Below, piece by piece: positions 56,231 through 64,000 of a DNA stretch of 64,000 nucleotides. The stretch spans positions 565,703,010 to 565,767,009 of the forward strand of contig NC_081413.1 in NCBI RefSeq assembly GCF_030272615.1, given 5' to 3'. Source of the DNA: Cryptomeria japonica (taxonomy: Eukaryota; Streptophyta; Pinopsida; Cupressales; Cupressaceae). Position numbers and translations under genes: made by a program. A model generated the notes under the pieces. The model worked only from the letters and a program-made list of their open reading frames with translations, was not told where the DNA came from and did no database searches. Each line of letters begins with the position of its first letter. Within the stretch, counting starts at the first letter, position 1.

Positions 56231-58930
56231 AGAGAGAAGTTTATAGGAGAAGAATAGGCCACTAAGTCATACTTTTCTTGCACACAAGAAATCTTAGGAG
56301 CAGGATAAGTGTAATTCATTAAAGCCTTATTCCTAGAAGAAGGGATTTTAGAATGAGTAGAAAATAAAGTCTAATAAGTGGGATTAGAAATCTCTTGAGG
56401 AGATTCATAAAGAGATTTGTTCATCACCAAGATTTCCTTGTGAGGGGGATGAGTTTTGAAAGGAGTAGAAGATGATTTAATTGAGGTGAGGTCATCATCG
56501 CTACTAAATATAGCATTCACATTGAGAGATGGTCTTTTAGATGCTTTTGTTGGCTTAGAAGGATCATATCCAAGTCCAAATGAAGTTTCATGCATGTTAT
56601 GTTCTAAAGGAACTTTAATTCCTTGTTCATTTGTGCCACAACCATTGCTATTATAGCCACTCTTAGATAAAATGTGAAAACCAGGACCATAAAGGGATGC
56701 TAAATTAGAAAGAGATGGTTGCGCCTCATAGGTATCAATGCTATATGAATTAGAGGAAGGATTTGAAAAATTATCTAAATTAGAAGCAACCACAAAGTGG
56801 TTACTTAGTTGTTTAGACAAAGTGGGTTTCTCTTTAGGTCCCTCCTTGGATTTCTTCTTCTCAGTCTTAAATCCTTTCCAAGATACTCTATACTCTCCTA
56901 TAAAAGTAAGGGTAAAGTCTAGAGATCCCCAATGATCATTTGAGAGAACTCCTTTGGGAGAAAAGATATCCTTAGGAGGAGATTCTGATTGAGTAGATGA
57001 ATTAGGAGTACTAGAAGGAAAAAGATCATCAAAGGAAATAGATGTATTTGAAGAAGTAGAAGGATTGGGAGAAGAATGGGAAGTAGTTGAACAAGAATAT
57101 CCATATTTTAATGGTTCTTGAAGATTGGTATCAGTTAACAAGGTGTATGTCTTATTGTTATAAATGAACTTGACTTGCCTGTGCAAAGTTGAGGGGACAA
57201 CTTGCATGCTATGAATCTACAGTCTCCCTAATAGAAGGTTATATGTCAAATTATCAGGCATGACATGAATAGGTCTAGGTGGAATAACATGGCCTACCTT
57301 AATATGCAAGGTTATGAAACCTAAACATTATTTAGCAACATTATCAAAGCCTCAAATAGAAATAGAAGCAAGTTTGATGAGAGAATGATCCACATTAATC
57401 TTATCCAATAAGTCCACACCACAAATATTAAGGCCAGACCCATTGTCCACAAGAGTTCGTCTTATAGCACTAACATTGATAATAACCACAATCATAAGGG
57501 GATCATACTAATGTTGGATTTCATGAGAAGGTAACTCATCTTGTGTGAATACAATTTGAGATTTGGGTTTGTTTGTAGGATCAATCAAAGAAGACATTTT
57601 ATTAGATGTCATTGCAGGTGGGAAATATAAGTTTTTCAAAGAATCTTGTAACATCCCATGATAAGAAGGTGAAGTTTGAAAAAAATCTAAAATAGAAATC
57701 TTGGCAGGAGTATCTTAACTTGTTCAATAAGATCATACTCCTTACTAAGAGTCTGTGATATACGAGGTACTTGTGGAAGAGTAGGTTGAGAGGGAGGAAG
57801 TGAAGTTGGGGTAACTGGAAGAGGATTAGGTTGCCTATTGTTTCTTGTGTTATAAGTATGAGCAACCGTATGATAACTCTCTTCGGTGATTTTCTTAGCA
57901 TACTCATAAGGGCTCTTAGTAGGATAACCTCCTTGCATATAAATAATAGGTTTCTTAGGAGTGAAAAAATAATCATTAGCATAACCACCTTGAACCACTA
58001 AGATAGGATTACATTGAGAATTTTGAGGACAAGCACCCTAAACTATGAAGAGGGGTTTATTAGGTGTTTCATTCACATGTATCAAATTGGCTGAAGATGG
58101 TTTAGGAATATCAAAGGTTTCCTTATGGATTTTAGAAGAAGAATGAACAAGATTGTTGGAATAATTGTTGATAGTCTCTCCTTGTAGTAAAATTTTACCA
58201 TGGATAAGTTCAATTTTAGGAGGTAGACTAGGAGTGTTTTAGGAGGAGTACTATCAGTAGGAAAATTCATATCATCCTCTATCATCAAAGGATCTACATG
58301 GGGAATGGACTCTCAAGGAGAAGGATCAACATTACTCTCTAAAGTTTCATCTTTAAGAGGGAGAAATTTGAAAGGGATGTTAAGAATCTAACCTTGAACT
58401 AGGGAACCAAGTTCATGAGGAGACGGAGATGCTTTATTTTTAGAAGAAAAATGATTGAGATTCATGAAAGGTGAGATGATATCAAGAGAGTTACTCTCAT
58501 AGGGAAAAGAATAATCAACACCTTATTCTAATGGTTCATCCCAAATAAGCAGGTCATTGAAAAAAGTTTTAGAAATATCTTGCACAAAGATGTCCTTATT
58601 GTTGTTGCCAATTTTGGGAGAAGGGATAACATTGTTCATTAATTCTTCATCCTTACGAGGGAAAGCATCAATACATTTGTTTAAATCATCCTCTTGCCTC
58701 AAAATGTGTCCAATAGGATCTTTAGGGGAGAGAGAATTAAGGAAATTGATTATTATTTCATCTTCTTTTCCTAAGGTATCTTTATGGGTAAGACAAGCTT
58801 TGAGGCAAGGAGAAGAATCTCTCACTAATGCATCATCTCTAGTGGGAATTTTGTTGAAGTCAAAAGAGGAAATGCCATCACTAGGAAAAGTAGGGACAAT
58901 ACCATCCTCTTGCACAAAATGATCCTTATG
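56231..58930 (-). pseudogene. Outer element gag-protease with G-patch (broken)
   Basis: Minus-strand frames at 58523-58915, 58082-58288, 57602-57998 and 56371-57207, linked by stops and frameshifts. The protease motif LVDNGSGLNIC lies near 57420-57455, with LLLGR..IHSMQVVPSTLH (near 57180-57235; its Trp codon is now TAG). A serine/proline-rich linker and a G-patch follow (YGPGFHILSKSGYNSNGCG, 56599-56691). The match in order with the nested Tat element shows a related but distinct family. No reverse transcriptase follows. Confidence 0.7.
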
Positions 58931-59709
58931 AGGGGAGTATTATTTAGGAGAAAGATGAACATCTTTCTCCAAAGGTTCATGCTTAGGAAGGAGATCTTTG
59001 GATGAAGTGCTCATAACCTCTTGTTGTACTAACATGTCCCCATTGGTAAGACCAAATTTAGGAGAAGATAATTAAATATACATAAATAGCTTTTCACTTA
59101 GATATGAATCATGTAAAGAAGGTAAAGTAACATTAAGAAAGGTGTTTTCTGATATCATCCTCTTCCTCTAAGATAGCTTGATGGTAAGGGCACATTTTAG
59201 GAGAATTGTCAAGGTCACTCTTCAAATCTTCATCCTTAGAACATGGGAGAGTTTTGAAGGGGTTGGTAAAAAATCTTTTACACACTAAAAATTTGTCATT
59301 AATAGGAGGATGTTATATAAGAGATGGAAAAGTTGAAGCAAGAGAAGCTAACCCATTATCACATTTATGAAATGAATGCATCATGACAAGAATTTTCCTC
59401 TTTCAAATGATAACATATGCAAAATAGAAGGAAATGTTCATTTTTTAACAAATGAAAACACTCTAAATGTTGATTTATAAAATGAAATTTAGGAGTGAAA
59501 TGTGTTCCTAAATCAGATCTGAAATTAATGATCCAAATTAAGCTATCCACAAGTTCAATTTTGAATTGAAAATTTTGGGTTTTAAAAAAACTTGACCTCT
59601 AAATTTTTGAAATTTGCAAAGAATTGAAAGTTGTAAATGTAAATTTGAATAAGAAATAGAGAAAAATACTCAGATTTGAGAACATAAATCAAAATTAAAG
59701 AAGATTGGA
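58931..59709 (-). other. Outer element gag N-terminal part or leader
   Basis: Degenerate sequence with short minus-strand frames. I cannot place the gag start. Confidence 0.4.
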
Positions 59710-59727
59710 TTCACGTCAGGTTCACCA
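59710..59727 (-). other. Primer binding site of the outer element
   Basis: The minus strand reads TGGTGAACCTGACGTGAA just inside the LTR that starts at 59731. It differs from the TGGCGCC site of the nested element, so the two elements use different tRNA primers. I do not name the tRNA. Confidence 0.6.
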
Positions 59728-59730
59728 AAA

Positions 59731-60731
59731 TGTGGAGGGGAAAAAGCGAGATCAGGTGACCTAATCCCACTTTAGCCAGCACATTGGGAATATGAAAGAG
59801 CCTGGGGAGATAGCTCACTTTGGCTACTTCTTGTGAGAAAGGGAGAGCCAAGGATTATCTCTCAGGGTTTCTATTCCTCTTGTTGTAAATGAAGATAAGA
59901 TATGAAAGATTGCTTAGCTATGCTAGTAGATAAACAATCAAGGGTACATAAACTGAAATTGAAGAAACTTGTTGAAACTGAGATATTGAAAGGAGAGAAG
60001 GGGGAGAAATTTGGATGTGTACTTGGTACTGAAAAATAAGCCAAATTGACCAAGACTAGGGTGCCATGCCCTTGTCCCTTATGATTTGACATAAAGCTGC
60101 AATTGAAGGGCAAAAACCTTGAGATCATGAGCCTGAACCTTATCAAAAATCACTGAATTTGAGGGGGACCAGGGCGCAAAGCCACTTTCTTGAGAAAGAC
60201 AAGGGTGCCACACCCCTATCCCTGATGGATTAGGGAATATCTGAGACCTTAGGATGGTTCTGGTATCTTTTTATGATCCAAGAATCTTTTTGGGTACCTG
60301 TTTCTGCACCTGCAACTGAAAAGAGAGGATTTGGGTGGCTATGTAGGGTTTTGCCTCAGTCAAACCCCCGTGTTGGTAATTTCCACCTTCACAAATATTT
60401 GATTTGTAGAGTAAAATAGTGTGTGCAGGAATCTTGTGTGTGTGAAAGACCCTATGATGAATGCAAACAATCTAGAGCAACTCTAAAGAGTAAACCCTGA
60501 TTGCTTGTAATTGACAAAGTAAATGCTCTAAATCAATGATGTAAAGTGATCTAAAGCATGAATGTAAATATTAAAATTGATGCAATTAATCTCATACAAA
60601 GATATGAAAACAACATGAAACCATACCCAACCCCTAAGGGAGGGGTACAAGCTAATCATCAGTCGGTGATCTCCTATTATTCTTCAATGTCTTCAAGGCT
60701 CCTAATTGATGATGAATTCTTGACAAATACT
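59731..60731 (-). repeat. 5' LTR of the outer element (truncated)
   Basis: Begins TGTGGAGGGGAAAAAGCGAG and follows the left LTR to GACAAATACTT (60731), where similarity stops. About 0.7 kb of the outer part is missing. Confidence 0.75.
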
Positions 60732-60734
60732 TTA

Positions 60735-61283
60735 GTTTACTCTTCAATTTATCTATTTCTTTCTCCAGCCTATCAATTTTAGCCTTATTTTTAGTCTTCA
60801 TAACCTTATATCTTTCACAATTTGCTAGGACAACTTCAAGAGTTCGTCAGTCTTATCGGAGCTAGAATCTCAGTGAAAGTGGAAATGAGATCTTTAATCC
60901 CTTGTTTCAGAATATTAATTTCCCCAAAAGACTATTGAAAACACTTCTCTTGATACATTAGTGAATTCCCCAAGAGCATGTCCACATCCATATCCTCATC
61001 TTTGGTCTCATTGTGGTCCACATTGAGGGGGATATCAAGTTTTATTACATTATCCTCCTTGTCAAGAATCTCCTCCTTTTTTCTAGACTTCTATTTTTTC
61101 AGCTTTTGTGGGCCAAGATGCGGGTTTGCGAAATAGGGGGTTTCTTTTTAGCAACCCATCTAGGTGGCTTTTTTCTACTGCTACTAGTCCTAGGAGCGGT
61201 CTTCTTCATGGTACCCTTATCCTCCAAGGGTTCATCTTAGCCATTGGTGGTGAAGACATTTGGCAGAATGTTATGTGACATCT
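60735..61283 (-). pseudogene. Degenerate minus-strand ORF fragment with coiled coil
   Basis: Reading on minus from MSHNILPNVF (61283) gives a basic RKKPPRWVAKKKPP patch, then DIPLNVDHNETKDEDMDVDM and a coiled-coil-like end (KAKIDRLEKEIDKLKSKL, near 60740-60790). Stops and at least one frameshift interrupt it, and it abuts the broken end of the LTR. It looks like a transposon-associated protein fragment; the family is unknown. Confidence 0.4.
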
Positions 61284-62784
61284 TGTGTTGGATGAATAAA
61301 CAGATTGTAATAAAATATACAGAGAATAAATTAAGAGAGGATTGCAGTCAGGGCAGAGGATTTAGGAGTTGTGGTTCAAATCATTATGGTTTCCCAGCCA
61401 TCAAAGCCTATGGGTCTTGGAGAAGTTGGATTTGACCTATAGGGTAAGTAGAAATTGCAATTGTAATTATAATAATTGAGTGTTAAGTTGTTGGTATCAA
61501 CTTATGGATTTTGTTTATGATACAATGAATAGCTGGTGTCACACTATAGTGGGAGTTTTTTAAATTTTGGTAGTGAGTTTTTGTCAAGAGGTGGTTATCT
61601 TCATGTGATTGGAGATATTGATTCTTAGATGCCATGGTAGGCTCTTGATTCTAGATGAGAGCATTGGCATGATACAGGTTCTCTTGGCAAGTTATGCTTA
61701 TTGGAGCACATGGTCTTCATTTGTGAAGATGTAAGATCAAGTTGTCATGTTGTGTTCCCACATAATGTAGATGTGTAGTGGGATTTTTGACATTGGTCTT
61801 GTTAGTGCTCTTATTTTTTGAACACACAGGAAGATTGACCATGGAGATGCTTTAGAAAACTAAGAGGCTTGGGTGAGGCTAGAGTTATCTTGGGATTAGA
61901 GAACATTTTTTGAGACAATATCTCTTTAGAGGTTTCAACAAGAAGATCGAGGAGCCTACACCTGGTGATGGACACGAGTTCATTCTAGACCTAGAGGAGA
62001 TTGTTCTTAGAGAGAGTAAATGTGAATTGGTGTATCCTGGATGAGCATTCTTAGTCCCCACTCTTGGTCTACTTGGAAAATTTATCTCCTTGTAGGAGAT
62101 GTTTGAGATGGTTCCTAGTTTTGGAATGATATTGAGTTTGATCTTCCTTGATTGCAGGAACTTACATCCATGTTGGTTGGGTGTTGTTACCATTTTCATT
62201 TGGGGAGGTAAAAGAGATCATACTTGGCACAACTAAGAACTTGGTGGTGTTGGTAGAAGGATGAGATATGGTTTGCATGGATTTTTCTTCCTAAAGTTTT
62301 TTGAAGTCATCTATTGTTGTTGTACTTTACTTTTTTTTAACAACACTATATGACCTTTTCATGAGGACTTGGAGGATGTCATGTGTGATTTTTTGTAGCA
62401 TGTTGATTATAGGTTGTAGATCATTGTGATTTGATTGTTGCCACACCTTTTATGTTAGTGTTGATTGGTAGAATTGAATTGTTTTGGTCAACATTGCTTA
62501 TGCAACATGTGGATTGCTATATAAGTGTCTTCTAGTTCTTTTCACATCAATGGTTTTTGGTGTGTTTTACTGGAAGATGGGATTGCACATAATTGTTGTA
62601 TGCGTTGGATATGTTGGGATGATTTTATTTGATGTTGTATGGTTAGTTGGATGTGATTAGCAATTAGTTGTGGTTTCTTTTCCAGCTATAGTGATTGATT
62701 CTCATCTTGTTTATTACAATGAGATTTGGTGATTATGTTTGGATATTGGTTGAGAATCGGAAGCAGAGAATATACTTCAAGTGG
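61284..62784. other. No recognisable gene
   Basis: About 1.5 kb without a credible frame, perhaps degenerate internal sequence of the element whose LTR follows. I could not find reverse transcriptase or RNase H motifs in it. Confidence 0.45.
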
Positions 62785-62836
62785 GAGGTTGTTCAAATGT
62801 GAAGTCGCAACATTAGTCGAACTTCAAGTGGGAGAT
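62785..62836 (+). repeat. Duplicated polypurine-tract-like sequence
   Basis: ACTTCAAGTGGGAG(G/A)TTGTT occurs twice about 44 bases apart, and the second copy abuts the LTR-like start TGTTGGGATATG. AAGTGGGAGATTGTTGG is a familiar copia polypurine tract plus LTR start. Confidence 0.55.
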
Positions 62837-63066
62837 TGTTGGGATATGAAGTCCGAATCTTCATTTCATCTTCCCCATCTTTGTCCCTTCGTCTTTAGTT
62901 GAAGACTATTGTACATATATGAGGGTAAATCCCTATGCATGTAAGCTACAATAATAATAAGATCCCTGGTTTGCTTTTCTTGTGTATGTAGCCAAATTGG
63001 TGAGCCACGATAAATACTATGTTTGTGTATTGTTTATGTTTTCCCAATTTGACTTTTGAATTAACA
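62837..63066 (+). repeat. Candidate copia-type LTR (about 230 bp)
   Basis: Begins TGTTGGGATATGAAG after a polypurine tract and ends GAATTAACA, giving TGTT/AACA inverted ends. It holds a possible TATA box (TACATATATGAGG, near 62912). No second copy is in the window, so the limits are uncertain. Confidence 0.4.
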
Positions 63067-64000
63067 CTCATTGCAACAATATAGGGGCTCGATAGTGACA
63101 ATCCAAGACAAATCTACTTTCTCTTCTTTCTGTCTGGTTCATGGATTGAGAGTTACTAGTCCAAAAATAACAAACAAGCAATATAATGATTCTTGTAGTA
63201 GAACTTTTATATCTTGTACAATATTTTCAAAGAAGCTTTATAAAGTTTAATCTATGGATTCCTTTTTTTTTTTTAATGGTTGGATTTACACAATTCATGC
63301 ACGTGTTGCATGCTATTACAATTTTTTATTTTATTTTACTCTATTTTCATATGTATTTAATGGTTTCTAGGTTTAGAGTTTGAAACAATGAATTGGAGTC
63401 ATTTGAGGTAAACCTAAAGGTTACTGTTTAGTTCAATGTTGTTTACATCATTTAAGCATTTTTTTTATTAAAAATTTAAATTAGATTATTTTTTCATAGT
63501 TGATGATGTGTGATTGGAGTCTTATTGCTTGAATTTTATAATACTCATTACAAATATAAATTATATTTACCATTTATATTATATTGTTACAATTTTTTTT
63601 CGTATCACCATTGCTATTAGATTTTAACTATTTTTTTAGGTTTATTTTTTCTTTGAAACTAGCATTTGGGAGGAATTTCATCTTAGAAATATATAATTAT
63701 GTTAATAAGAACTATGATGTGGCCTCCCAACTAGGTTAAGCTATAGAAAAACCTTAAATCATATGGTAACAAAATCAGTATCAAACATGAATATCTCTCC
63801 TTTATTATCATGGTATCTAAAACTTTTGGCATAAATGACCTTAAATCTAATGATTACATATAATATAGTTGTACACTCTATTTTAAATATTACTTTAAAA
63901 GATTTGGTAAATAAAACTATTGTATCTTCTATACACACAAATTGAGTTGTACTCTCTAATATATTAGCTTACACATATTTTTCTATTGACCTAACCCTTA
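63067..64000. other. Gene-free A+T-rich DNA
   Basis: No gene, repeat or element recognised up to the window end. Confidence 0.5.

Larger units (their letters stand above)
35385..60731 (-). mobile_element. Outer gypsy-like element (gag-protease only), split by the Tat element
   Basis: Two LTRs in the same orientation (35385-37279 and 59731-60731) flank, once the nested 17.8-kb element is removed, about 4.6 kb of internal sequence. That sequence has a primer site beside the right LTR, a polypurine tract beside the left LTR, and gag-protease on minus. No reverse transcriptase or integrase is present, so it is an internally deleted or non-autonomous element. The right (5') LTR is truncated at 60731, so the target duplication cannot be tested; GCTAG lies left of 35385. 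Confidence 0.65.

Overview
The window looks like nuclear DNA from a plant with a large, repeat-rich genome, most likely a gymnosperm or conifer. It has one intact cellular gene (a TIR-NBS-LRR resistance gene whose TIR domain has a 'NHRGPDVK' motif that I associate with conifers), surrounded by nested retroelements, satellite DNA and long gene-free A+T-rich stretches. A 500-base run of N (20771-21270) marks a scaffold gap. The organism is an inference.

Layout. 1-6363: a Ty1-copia retrotransposon on the minus strand, complete except for the outer part of its 3' LTR, with a decayed gag-pol. 6485-9786: a satellite of 90-bp monomers with a 349-bp higher-order period and long palindromes. 9787-16440: two decayed convergent genes, a transposase-like gene on plus (10194-12641) and a seven-exon gene of unknown family on minus (14237-16199), bracketed by palindrome clusters. 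This is a candidate DNA transposon I cannot assign to a family. 16440-20770: gene-free DNA ending in about 1.1 kb of GA-rich purine tract. 21370-24770: the intact four-exon TNL gene, with five near-identical 144-bp LRR repeats. 27868-34950: an L1-type LINE on plus, split inside its endonuclease by a 1193-bp solo LTR with TG/CA ends and a 5-bp target duplication.

35385-60731: an old minus-strand gypsy-like element (gag-protease only, 5' LTR truncated) into which a 17.8-kb Tat-lineage Ty3/gypsy element inserted (37746-55554; perfect 5-bp duplication). The Tat element carries gag, protease, G-patch, reverse transcriptase, two RNase H domains and integrase on minus. On plus, between pol and the 3' LTR, it carries an antisense plant-mobile-domain ORF. 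The leader of each coding direction contains an array of a TTAGCGC-type motif oriented with its own transcript. The rest of the window holds fragments and a candidate copia-type LTR (62837-63066).

Expression and decay. Almost every premature stop in the mobile elements is explained by C-to-T (or G-to-A) change of a Gln, Arg or Trp codon, as expected of long-methylated, silenced DNA. The TNL gene has no such lesion and is the only gene here I would expect to be expressed as a cellular protein.
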